Positions 10,601 through 21,500 of a stretch of 64,000 nt of DNA are shown piece after piece; within the stretch, counting starts at the first letter, position 1; every line of letters starts with the position of its first letter. The notes below the pieces were generated by a model. It did no database searches. It was not told the origin of the DNA and saw nothing but the letters and a program-made list of their open reading frames with translations. The position numbers and the translations under genes are program-made. Source of the stretch: Limnomonas spitsbergensis (lineage: Eukaryota > Chlorophyta > Chlorophyceae > Chlamydomonadales); the NCBI GenBank assembly GCA_037349105.1, contig JAYJMM010000124.1, positions 4,014,001 through 4,078,000 on the forward strand, in the 5' to 3' direction.

Positions 10601-13600
10601 AAGTAGCTTGAAGGTTTAGGGGGTTGAGCGGCATCAGGCCACTAACAGACACGTCCTTCACAGTTATGTTGAGGGTTAAGGGGTTGAGCGGCTCAAGGTA
10701 TTGGGTTCCAAGTGGTCTGAAGGTTTAGGGGGTTGAGCGGCGTCAGGCCGCTTACAGACATGTCCTTCACAGTTATGTTGAGGCTTTAGGGGTTGAGCGG
10801 CTCAATGTTTCGGATTCCAAGTAGTTTGAAGGTTAAGGGGGTTGAGAGCGTCAGGCTGCTTACAGACATGTCCTTCACAGTTCCGTTAGGGATTTAGGAG
10901 TTGAGTGGCCCAATGTTTTAGGGTCAAAGTAGCATGAAGGTACAGGGGTTTAAGCGGAGTCAGGCCACAGGCAGACATTTCCGTCAGTTATGTTGAGGGT
11001 TGAGGGGTCGAGCGGCTGGAGGGTTCAGGGTTTGAATTTGACCGGTGTGCCATGCAGCCCCCCTGGAATTGTGTCCGCCCTTAGATTCTGGTCGTGAAAA
11101 AAAACTAGTCAGGAAAGAATCGGGATAAAAAAGAATCTGGCCAGAGAAAAATCTAGCCAGGGAAGTATCTGGTCAGGGATGACAATAAAACCAGGAAGCA
11201 CTTTCCAGCCCTTGAGCTTTGTGGAATCCAACTGTGTGGAATCCAATTGTGAGGAATCCAACTGTGTGGAATCCAACTGTGTGGAATCCAATTGTGAGGA
11301 ATCCAATTGTGAGTAATCCAACTGTGTGGAACCCAACTGTGTGGAACCCAACTGTGTGGAATCCAATTGTGTGGAATCCAACTGTGTGGAATCCAACTGT
11401 GTGGAATCCAATTGTGAGGAATCCAATTGTGAGGAATCCAACTGTGTGGAACCCAACTGTGTGGAATCCAACTGTGTGGAATCCAACTGTGTGGAATCCA
11501 ACTGTGTGGAATCCAATTGTGAGGAATCCAATTGTGAGGAATCCAACTGTGTGGAACCCAACTGTGTGGAATCCAACTGTGTGGAACCCAACTGTGTGGA
11601 ACCCAACTGTGTGGAATCCAACTGTGTGGAATCCAATTGTGTGGAATCCAACTGTGTGGAACCCAACTGTGTGGAACCCAACTGTGTGGAATCCAACTGT
11701 GTGGAATTCAACTCAATCTTCCCACCACTTGCCCCCCCGTAGTGTGAGTGCTGACATCTCAGCACTCACACCACGCCCAACTTAATGAATTCAGTAAATA
11801 CTTTTGTATCACATCAGAACTCACACTCTGCCCAACCTCCTGACGTCCCATTCATACTTTTGCACCACTCAGCACTCACACTATGCCCACCCCAACAACG
11901 ACCACCACGATGGACGTCACCAGCCACGTGCTCTTGACTCCTTGTCGCATCACCACCCACTCCACCAGACACACAAAGGGAATGATGAGCAGCTTGGACA
12001 CCTGGAGGGGTGAAGGTACAGGTTTGGAGGAGGGCTGCAGCTTGGACACTTGAGGAGGGGTGCAGGTGGGTTACCTGCACAGGTTTACTACAGGTTCCCA
12101 ACAGGGCATTTCCAACAGGTTCCTTGAGCAGGGTTTTCAGTGCAGCCCACCCGGTATAACCCCACCGTGTTGAGCAGCAGCTGCCCTGTATAGGGTTCAC
12201 ACTTAACAGTGCAGCCCCCCCGGTATAACCCCACCGTGTTGAGCAGCAGCTTCCCTGTATAGGGTTCACACTTAACAGTGCAGCCCCCCCGGTATAACCC
12301 CACCGTGTTGAGCAGCAGCTTCCCTGTATAGGGTTCACACTTAACAGTGCAGCCCCCCCGGTATAACCCCACGGTGTTGAGCAGCAGCTGCCCTGTATAG
12401 GGTTCACACTTAACAGTGCAGCCCACCTGGTATAACCCCACCGTGTTGAGCAGCAGCTTCCCTGTATAGGGTTCACACTTAACAGTGCAGCCCCCCCGGT
12501 ATAACCCCACCGTGTTGAGCAGCAGCTTCCCTGTATAGGGTTCACACTTAACAGTGCAGCTCACCCGGTATAACCCCACCGTGTTGAGCAGCAGCTTCCC
12601 TGAATTGGGTTCACACTTAACAGTGCAGCTCACCTGGTAGAACCCCACGGTGTTGAGCAGCAGCTGCCCTGTATAGGGTTCACACTTAACAGTGCAGCCC
12701 ACCTGGTAGAACCCCACGGTGTTGAGCAGCAGCTGCCCTGTATAGGGTTCACACTTAACAGTGCAGCCCACCCGGTATAACCCCACCGTGTTGAGCAGCA
12801 GCTTCCCTGTATAGGGTTCACACTTAACAGTGCAGCTCACCCGGTATAACCCCACGGTGTTGAGCAGCAGCTTCCCTGAATTGGGTTCACACTTAACAGT
12901 GCAGCTCACCTGGTAGAACCCCACCGTGTTGAGCAGCAGCTTCCCTGAATTGGGTTCACACTTAACAGTGCAGCTCACCTGGTAGAACCCCACGGTGTTG
13001 AGCAGCAGCTTCCCTGAATTGGGTTCACACTTAACAGTGCAGCTCACCTGGTAGAACCCCACGGTGTTGAGCAGCAGCTTCCCTGTATAGGGTTCACACT
13101 TAACAGTGCAGCCCACCCGGTATAACCCCACCGTGTTGAGCAGCAGCTTCCCTGTATAGGGTTCACACTTAACAGTGCAGCTCACCTGGTAGACCCCCAC
13201 GGTGTTGAGCAGCAGCTTCCCTGAATTGGGTTCACACTTAACAGTGCAGCTTACCTGGTAGAACCCCACGGTGTTGAGCAGCAGCTGCCCTGTATAGGGT
13301 TCACACTTAACAGTGCAGCTTACCTGGTAGAACCCCACGGTGTTGAGCAGCAGCTTCCCTGAATTGGGTTCACACTTAACAGTGCAGCTCACCTGGTAGA
13401 ACCCCACGGTGTTGAGCAGCAGCTTCCCTGAATTGGGTTCACACTTAACAGTGCAGCTCACCTGGTAGAACCCCACGGTGTTGAGCAGCAGCTTCCCTGT
13501 ATAGGGTTCACACTTAACAGTGCAGCCCACCCGGTATAACCCCACCGTGTTGAGCAGCAGCTTCCCTGTATAGGGTTCACACTTAACAGTGCAGCTCACC

Positions 13601-15069
13601 TGGTAGACCCCCACGGTGTTGAGCAGCAGCTTCCCTGAATTGGGTTCACACTTAACAGTGCAGCTTACCTGGTAGAACCCCACGGTGTTGAGCAGCAGCT
13701 GCCCTGTATAGGGTTCACACTTAACAGTGCAGCTTACCTGGTAGAACCCCACGGTGTTGAGCAGCAGCTTCCCTGAATTGGGTTCACACTTAACAGTGCA
13801 GCTCACCTGGTAGAACCCCACGGTGTTGAGCAGCAGCTTCCCTGAATAGGGTTCACACTTAACAGTGCAGCTCACCTGGTAGAACCCCACGGTGTTGAGC
13901 AGCAGCTTCCCTGTATAGGGTCCACACTTAACAGTGCAGCTCACCTGGTAGAACCCCACCGTGTTGAGCAGCAGCTTCCCTGAATAGGGTTCACACTTAA
14001 CAGTGCAGCTCACCTGGTAGAACCCCACGGTGTTGAGCAGCAGCTTCCCTGAATAGGGTTCACACGTAACAGTGCAGCTCACCTGGTAGAACCCCACGGT
14101 GTTGAGCAGCAGCTTCCCTGAATAGTGTTCACACTTAACAGTGCAGCTCACCTGGTAGAACCCCACGGTGTTGAGCAGCAGGCTGAGGTTGAGTGAGACG
14201 ATGGAGACCGCGGCCACAGCAGAGAAGGAGAGTTTGTCTGGGGGGAGAGCGTGGGGGGGACAAAGGGGGCTGAGAATGCGGGAAAGATGAGGGCGAGCTG
14301 GTCAGGGAGAAGCGAGGAATGGGGGGGGGGGGGGGCAAAGGGGTTCAGGGTTCTTAATAGATGGAGGATGCATGTGCTGCAGGGAGGAGCCTGCCATCGA
14401 GAACTAGCCACAGAGCTTCTTTACTGGTGGCTCCACTTAAGTTCAGCTGCATTTCGGCCACCGCCTGGCCGGCAGCCACGGCCCGGAGGAGTTTTACACG
14501 CAGGGTGGGAAATGAAACACTGTCAACGTACCGAGCAACGGCAGGTTGGCTGACTGGCTCAGACCCATCGCCTCAATGGACTTGACCACAGCAGCGGAGG
14601 CGAAGAAATGGAGGGCACACAACGTGGTCGCTGCGGGGGCAGGGTCATGCTTGGACATGAGGTCGTACATGCATCGAATGCTCACATGTGTACCAGCATG
14701 TACCAGACCGCATGACAGCCAGCATGCATCATTTTTGAGTTACTGCCTGCTCAGAAAACAGCAGCACTGGCATGCATGTCATGCCGGGACTCTATCGCGC
14801 AGAATGGATCGAAAGGTGTAGATCGGTATAAACCAGTGATCAGCACGTGCGTCTTGAAGACCTTGGACATCACGTACCGAACACAAATTTGAATCCCCAT
14901 TGGGGATCCATGAGAAGTTTATTTACGAAGACGATCAAGACCTGCAGGTAGCATTGCATATGTCCCGTTGAAGCATCTTCTGCGCGAAGTGCGATGCAAA
15001 TTGTCGACTTACAGACGAAGCCACGTTGAAGAACCATGCTATGACGTCGTTCATGACCTTCTTCTCCAT
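7691..15069 (-). CDS. Nucleotide-sugar transporter, URGT-like (TPT/NST-KT family), 8 exons
   Basis: Exons on the minus strand, in order: 15013-15069, 14878-14941, 14532-14630, 14152-14237, 11880-12001, 10285-10447, 8755-8934, 7691-7864. They sum to 945 nt (314 residues plus stop) and every junction is GT-AG with matching phase. The protein starts MEKKVMND and has about ten hydrophobic segments. Family landmarks are VNKLLM and FATTLCALHF near the N-terminus, LLLNTVGFYQ then VSKLLIIPFVCLVEW in the middle, GIVTVTDM, STQLLSNSAPVQ, GPWLDWL, NISQFMCLGRF and the KT motif in VLGHTKT. NISQ-x-CLGRF and GHTKTVLVLLMGW resemble plant UDP-rhamnose/UDP-galactose transporters more than UDP-xylose transporters. 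The family exchanges UDP-sugars for UMP across the Golgi membrane; the substrate here is inferred. The length is normal. The gene is divergent from the CHIP gene. The exon 4-5 intron is 2.15 kb, nearly all of it a copy array of the exon 4 end. Confidence 0.9.
7865..8754 (-). other. Transporter intron 7
   Basis: This intron between exons 7 and 8 contains scattered AACCCTAA-type telomere-like words and a loosely repeated GGCGGGGCGGG block at about 8320-8520. I see no gene in it. Confidence 0.6.
8935..9392 (-). repeat. 36-bp array copying the exon 7 acceptor
   Basis: About 12 copies of a roughly 36-bp unit lie immediately upstream of exon 7 in transcript sense. On the minus strand each unit contains CGCAG or CCCAG followed by GGGCTGATGC, which is the 3' splice site plus the first ten nt of exon 7. 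Most copies keep a usable AG. Read from such an AG in the exon's phase, a unit meets a stop (TAA), so use of an upstream copy would truncate the protein. Confidence 0.85.
9393..9740. repeat. Degenerate repeats in transporter intron 6
   Basis: About four loose copies of an 80-95 bp unit contain CAGCAGTACA and a long G-run. They fill the middle of the exon 6-7 intron. No coding content is visible. Confidence 0.55.
9741..10284 (-). repeat. CCCACC-rich array at the exon 6 donor
   Basis: Tandem units of about 30 bp and higher-order multiples are built on CCCACCCACACTA and TTGTATCACC on the plus strand. The array abuts the exon 6 5' splice site. Some units (near 10093 and 10192) repeat the exon end and donor, reading AGTGCAG then GTCGGTGATAC on the minus strand. 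Confidence 0.75.
10500..11010 (-). repeat. About 115-bp array copying the exon 6 start
   Basis: About five copies lie upstream of exon 6 in transcript sense. On the minus strand each contains AACTGTGAAGGACATG or a close variant, followed by a GGCCTGA block. These match the first roughly 40 nt of exon 6. Most copies have lost the acceptor AG (CAACAG became CAACAT). Confidence 0.8.
11215..11712. repeat. 15-bp minisatellite
   Basis: About 33 copies of GTGTGGAATCCAACT and variants (GAGGAAT, AACCCAA) lie in the exon 5-6 intron. The 15-nt unit is a multiple of three and stop-free in several frames, which produces spurious long frames on both strands. Confidence 0.9.
12130..14165 (-). repeat. 69-bp array copying exon 4 end plus donor
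   Basis: About 30 tandem copies of a 69-bp unit fill the exon 4-5 intron. In transcript sense each unit is the last 30 nt of exon 4 (encoding LLLNTVGFYQ or LLLNTVGLYR) followed by the donor GTGAGCTGCAC or variants and 39 nt of intron start. The frame stays open through the whole array to a stop at about 12088. Variants alternate between TATAGGG and AATTGGG and between CTCACC, CCCACC and CTTACC, suggesting higher-order copying. Confidence 0.95.
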
Positions 15070-15540
15070 GTTGACAAGATATTTGAATCCCCCAGATGCA
15101 AAGTTTGGGCCCCTGCTTCGGGTATCAAGTTATCGGCTGTCACGATTATCTGACAGGTATTGGCTGCTACAACTAAATGAATGCAACACAATAGTGTAAG
15201 CTCGGCGAAACATGTGTGTCGTAGGCATGCTACAGCAGCGAAGAAAGAAATTGGAGTGGCTTGAAGAATACGGCACTTGTGATATTTATTACTCTCGGCT
15301 TTACGTCGAGTCTTGCGACGAGTTGCGAGTTGTAGTGCATGTGAGTGTGAATATGTGTGAACGGCGTGTTCCTTTGAGGCACGCTCCCGGGTCTGGATCA
15401 CAGATCAGGCCAAGCCACGCAGCAGCGTTTTCATACTTTATTTTCCTCCAAGATTCAGGATAGGTTGTTTCACAAGCAACACCAGCACAAACTCGCAACC
15501 AGGGCCTTCAGCACATGCTGACCGTTCATGCGATCCGAGC
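15070..15540. promoter_or_regulatory. Divergent promoter region
   Basis: This 471-bp gap separates the start codon of the minus-strand transporter (15069) from the start codon of the plus-strand CHIP gene (15541). Both promoters and 5' UTRs should lie here. No TATA box or named motif is convincing. That it is a promoter follows only from gene order. Confidence 0.5.
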
Positions 15541-18500
15541 ATGACGAATGCGGCTGTCCGGATCCGGGCGCTAGAAGCCGCAGAAAAGCTGAAAGCGGAG
15601 GGAAATGCCTTCTTCGCGAAGGGGAAGTTCGGAGCTGCTATTGAGGTGGGATGTGCAACTGACATGCATGGGGAGCAGGGGACGATAGAGGCATCGTTTT
15701 TATTCAAGTCCAAGCAAAAGACAGTGATTCTTCCAGTGCCTCCAGACCACCTAATGAACAAAGCCCAGAGAGACGGCCACCATTGTTCCGGCGGGGATCA
15801 AATCTAGACTGATCTACAGAAGATGGCCCTGCTGGCTGAAGGCCGCATTTTGGCTGAATTGTAGCTGATGCCTGCGCAATGAAACAGTGGGTGCAGGCAG
15901 CAAGAACATGGGCAGTGCCATCCATACCATCTTATATCCTCTACTGGATTTTGTGAGGGGGGCGACCCCGGGTTCTCATGCTCCGCTGTCCTGTTTTGGA
16001 TTTTCTACCCTTTTCTAGAACCTTCCAATTTTATTATTCCTTTGCTCATTCTGTTGCCGCCCGGCCCGGCCCGTACCAAAGACTCTTGGGGGGGCTAATT
16101 GAGTTCACATTGTGACACGAACTGAACACGCAAACCACAAGCGGTGGTCTCAGCCAGAAGCAGGGCATGCCTGGGGGAGGAGCGCCACGGATCCCAAAGC
16201 TCTTGCACAAGGGCTTCCAGTTTTAGCGCCGTGTTCTTAATTAAGAACTCTGAGCCAAGCACCCACTTTCCCCCGGGATTTGTCCTTTTCTTCAGCCAGT
16301 CTCCACTTCCGTGAAAATTGGCAGACCCTGTAACTATCCCACCGCACCCATGCCGCTTGACCTCTGGTCAACCCTATTCGTTACGGCATGCCTTTCATCC
16401 ACAAATCAGCGACATCACCGCCTATGGCCGCAGGGGCCGGGTGCAGAAAGCCCTTCTGCTTGGGCTATAGGCCACAGGCTGGTCAAAGCGTCTCGAGGTT
16501 TTGTCCCCAGCGGCGTGCCACAGGAGGTCAGGTGCATGCTTAACTAATCTCAACCGACCGGCCCAATCTCAACCAAACCGCCCAATCTCAACCAAACCGC
16601 CCAATCTCAACCAAACCGCCCAATCTTAACCAAACCGCCCAATTTCAACTGATCACCCTTATCTCAACCGACCCCCCCAATCTCAACTAACCCACCCACC
16701 CTCTTTCCGCAGAGGTACACTGAGGCCATTACGCTGGTGGGCCGCGGCATCCCTGCGTTGTACGTGAACCGCGCGATGGCGCACCGCCGGAGGGGGGAGT
16801 GGGAGCGGGTCATGGAGGATGCAACCACTGCCCTTGACATTGATCGGGGCAACATGAAGGTAAGCGCCAAAGCTTGGACGGGATTCAGGGGGATACTGCG
16901 GTACAGCTGTACTGCCACAAAATGGCTTGGGTGTGATATAGGGGGATACAGAGGTACAGTTGTGCAGCCAAGAAACGGCTTGGGCAGATTTAGGGGGGTA
17001 CAGCTGTACAGCCAAGGAATGGCTTGGGCGGTATTCAGGGGGATACAGCGGTACAGCTGTACAGCCAAGAAATGGCTTGGGCGGGATTCAGGGGGATATA
17101 GCGGTACAGCTGTACAGCCACGAAATGGCTTGGGCAGGATTTAGGGGGATACAGCGGTACAGCTGAATAGCCAAGAAATGGCTTGGGCGGGATTCAGGGG
17201 GATATAGCGGTACAGGAGTACAGCCAAGGAATGGCTTGGACGGGATTAGGGGGATACAGCGGTACACTCCTCGTTAGCGCTTTTTCTCCCTCCTGTGCTC
17301 CTCACTGGCGCTGCCTGCCTGCCCTCCCATTCCTCCCCCCTGCTCCTTACACGCGCTTCCTCCCTCACATCCTCCTCCGCTGTATCTGAGTCACGCTGCC
17401 ATCTCACCCCCCCCCCCCCCTCCTCCCCTCCCTCTGCTCCTCACTCGCTCTACCTGCCTGCCCCTGCCCTCCCTCCCTCTGCTCCTCACTGGCGCCGCCC
17501 CTTTCCCCTCAATCTGCATCCTCCAGGCAAACTACCTGGCAGGCCTGGTGCACGTCCAAAGGAGTGATTACGAAACGGGCATTCGGTTTCTGAATAAGGT
17601 ACTGCCACTCGGGGGTGTGGGACCAGCCCTGGTGTGGAGTGTGAAGGGTATGGAGCATTTTTATTCGACCAAAATCTTCACACATTTTGGTTGAATAAAA
17701 CTGCTACATGAGTTATTGCGGCCGTGTGAGTGCTTGCTGGTCCTTCCGGATCCAGCTGGCCTTTTCTCAGCTTATGTCGCAAGCCGCATGCGCACCGGGC
17801 TGTGCTTTCTTTGTGCCAGCGCTGCCTCAGGTTTTCAAGGGTTGGGCTGCCGGCCTTTCACTTTGTAAATTCCAAACAATTTCGTTATCACTTCCGTAAG
17901 CTTGAGATATTTATTATGATATTTATTGCGATCTTTATATGTGTGTGCGCGGAGTTGTGGATCTGTCTCTGTTGGGGTGGACTCATGTCGACCATGTTAA
18001 TTGTGTGAAGGTGTGAGGTGTGAAGTGCAAGCCTTGACCCCAATACTCGCTCATGGTGAAGCTGGGAGGAAGCTGGGAGCCTCGAGACCATCCAACGGGG
18101 GGGGGGGGGGGCAGAGATGTCTTTGCATCTTCTCCGCCCCTGATGGTTTTGTGTGAGCACATTTTGTGAGGCTGATGAGGGGTGTGTTGTGGGCCAGTCT
18201 CTGTTGGTCTGGACTCATGTCGACCATGCTCGCTGTATGAGTGAGGTGTCAAGTGCAAGCCTTGTCCCAAGTACTCGCTCGAGGTGAAGCTGCAAGGAAG
18301 CTGGGTGGAGCTGGGCGGAAGGTGGGAGCCTCGAGACCAACCAGCTGGAGGGAGGGGGGCAGAGACATTGATATCTTTATATTTCCCTCCGCTTCTGATG
18401 GTTGTGAGGGAACACATTTCGTGAGGCTGATGAGGGGGATGCTTTGCAGGAAACTCCTGAAAAAATGCTGATTCACACTTTCGTAAGTTCATATCATATT

Positions 18501-21500
18501 CATACATATGGTATACGGTATATGTATACCTGTAAAAGGTATACCGGTACCAAGACCCAGGTCACGCAGCATATATATATATATATGTTTAGGTATACTG
18601 GTAGTTATCTACTTTGCGCGCAAGTAGGTGAGCAGCAAAGTAGATAAATACCTACATACCTACCGGTACGGGATACGGGATATTTAGTATCTACCGTATT
18701 TTTAGGGTTTATCATACCGTGTTTTAGTATTTACCGTATGTGTAGGATTTATCGTCTTCTTAGGATTTATCGTGATATGTATATGCCCAGGATGGCCACT
18801 CCTTGCACCTTGAATGGCCTACCCTAGATCCTGTTGCATAATGCACACTACGTGGCAGGCCCTAGATCCTTCCACACCCTGTGTGGTTAGGACCTATCAG
18901 GCCGCACCTTGCTTGGCAGGCCCCATACACTGTCACACGTACATTGGCAGGCCCCATACATTGTCACACTTTTCTTTGCAGGCCCCATACATTGTCACAT
19001 CTCACTGGACACACCCCATAGATTGTCACACTTGACTTGGCAGGCCCCGTATACTGCCACCCCTCAGTCGACATGCCCCATACATTGTCACACTTGACTT
19101 GGCAGGCCCCGTATACTGCCACCCCTCACTCGACATGCCCCATACATTGTCACACTTTACTTGGCAGGCCCCGTATACTGCCACCCCTCACTCGACATGC
19201 CCCCCACATCGGCACACTCGACTTGGCAGGCCCCATAAATTGTCATGCTAGACTTGGCAGGCCCTGTATACTGCCACACCTTTCTTGGCAGGCCCCATAC
19301 ATTGTCACGCTTGACTTGGCAGGCCCCGTATACTGCCGGCATGCCCCGTATACTGCCACACCTCACTCGACATGCCCCACACATAGGCACACTCAACTTG
19401 GCAGGCCCCGTATATTGCCACACCTTTCTTGGCAGGCCCATACATTGTCACACTTGACTTGGCAGGCCCCGTATTCTGCCGGCATGCCCCGTAGACTACC
19501 ACACCTTTCTTGGCATGCCCCGTATACTATCACACCTTTCTTGGCAGGCCCCGTACATTGTCACACCTTTCTTGGCAGGCCCCGTACATTGTCACACCTC
19601 ACTCGGCATGCCGCAAACATTGTCACACTCTACTTGACAGGCCCCGTATACTGACACACATTTCTTGGCAAGCTGCATACATTGTCACACTTGACTTTGC
19701 AGGCCCTGTATACTGCCACACTATTCTTGGCAGGCCCTTGACTTGGCAGGCCCCGTATACTGCCACACCTTTCTTGGCAGGCCCTGGAAGCCGCCCGTGA
19801 GGCCAACGACTCCATCAAGGATGATATCTGGCGGGAGCTTGCTCGCGCCAAGTACTCTGAGTGGAAGCAGCAAAGCTCCCAGAGACAGCAGCTGCTGCAG
19901 GGCCTGATGAGCAAGGCCGCGGCGCAGGACGCCTCGCAGGAGGCCGCGGAGGAGTGGGCCTGGGCGTGGAGGGCTCTGCAGGACATGGACTCTCCTAAGG
20001 AGGTGGGTCGAGGGGGGAGGGGGCAAGGGGCAAGGGGGGAGGGTCAATGAGGTGGGGCAAGGGGTGAGGAGCGAGGGTCATGAAAGTGAGTGGAAGGTGC
20101 CAGGAGCAGTGGGCCTGGGCGTGGAGGGCTCTGCAGGACATGGACTCTCCAAAGGAGGTGGGTTGAGGGGGCCAGGGGCGAGGGGCCAGGGGGGAGGGTC
20201 AATGAGGTGGGGCAAGGGGTGAGGAGCGAGGGTCATGAAAGTGAGTGGAAGGTGCCAGGAGCAGTGGGCCTGGGCGTGGAGGGCTCTGCAGGACATGGAC
20301 TCTCCAAAGGAGGTGGGTTGAGGGGGCCAGGGGCGAGGGGCCAGGGGGGAGGGTCAATGAGGTGGGGCAAGGGGTGAGGAGCGAGGGTCATGAAAGTGAG
20401 TGGAAGGTGCCAGGAGCAGTGGGCCTGGGCGTGGAGGGCTCTGCAGGACATGGACTCTCCAAAGGAGGTGGGTTGAGGGGGCCAGGGGCGAGGGGCCAGG
20501 GGGGAGGGTCGATGAGGTGGGGCAAGGGGTGAGGAGCGAGGGTCACGAAAGTGAGTGGAAGGTGCCAGGAGCAGTGGGCCTGGGCGTGGAGGGCTCTGCA
20601 GGACATGGACTCTCCAAAGGAGGTGGGTTGAGGGGGGAGGGGGCGAGGGGCCAGGGGGGAGGGTCAATGAGGTGGGGCAAGGGGTGAGGAGCGAGGGTCA
20701 TGAAAGTGAGTGGAAGGTGCCAGGAGCAGTGGGCCTGGGCGTGGAGGGCTCTGCAGGACATGGACTCTCCAAAGGAGGTGGGTTGAGGGGGCCAGGGGCG
20801 AGGGGCCAGGGGGGAGGGTCGATGAGGTGGGGCAAGGGGTGAGGAGCGAGGGTCACGAAAGTGAGTGGAAGGTGCCAGGAGCAGTGGGCCTGGGCGTGGA
20901 GGGCTCTGCAGGACATGGACTCTCCAAAGGAGGTGGGTTGAGGGGGGAGGGGGCAAGGGGGTAGGGCGAGGGATGGGGAAATGGGGTGGGTTAAGAGGCG
21001 AGGAGCGAGGGTCATGAAGGAGGGTGGAAGCTGCCAGGAGCAGTGGTCCTTGGCGTGGAGGGCTCTGCGGGACATGGACGCTCCTAAGGAGGTGGGTCGA
21101 GGGGGGAATGGCGAGGGGCGAGGTTCAAGAAGGTGGAGGAAGCTGCCAGGGGGCGAGAGGCGAGGGGCAAGAAGGTGGAGGAAGCTGCCAGGAGGCAAGG
21201 GGCAAAGTAACAAAGGGCAAGAAGGTGAGTGGAAGCTACCAGGAGCAGAGCAGCTTGCATTATCCGAATGGCTTTTGACTTTTTTGGGCCCAATGGCATC
21301 AGGATGTAGGCTATTTTATTTATTGATGGTTTATTTGGGGTTTCCTGGATGAGGGGGGGGGGGCCTTGGGGTTTCCTATCTAAGGATTTCTTTGGGGTTT
21401 CCTGCCTGAGGGTTGCCTTGGGGTCCCCACTGACGTCTTTCTCCCCCTTTGCGGGCCTGCCACGTCATTTTTGTGTGCGCTTGTCCCTCCCCCCTTTGCG

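Noticed and set aside
11109..11785. Both-strand frames of STQLD and WNPTV repeats
   Set aside because: They come from a 15-bp minisatellite; no non-repeat coding sequence is attached.
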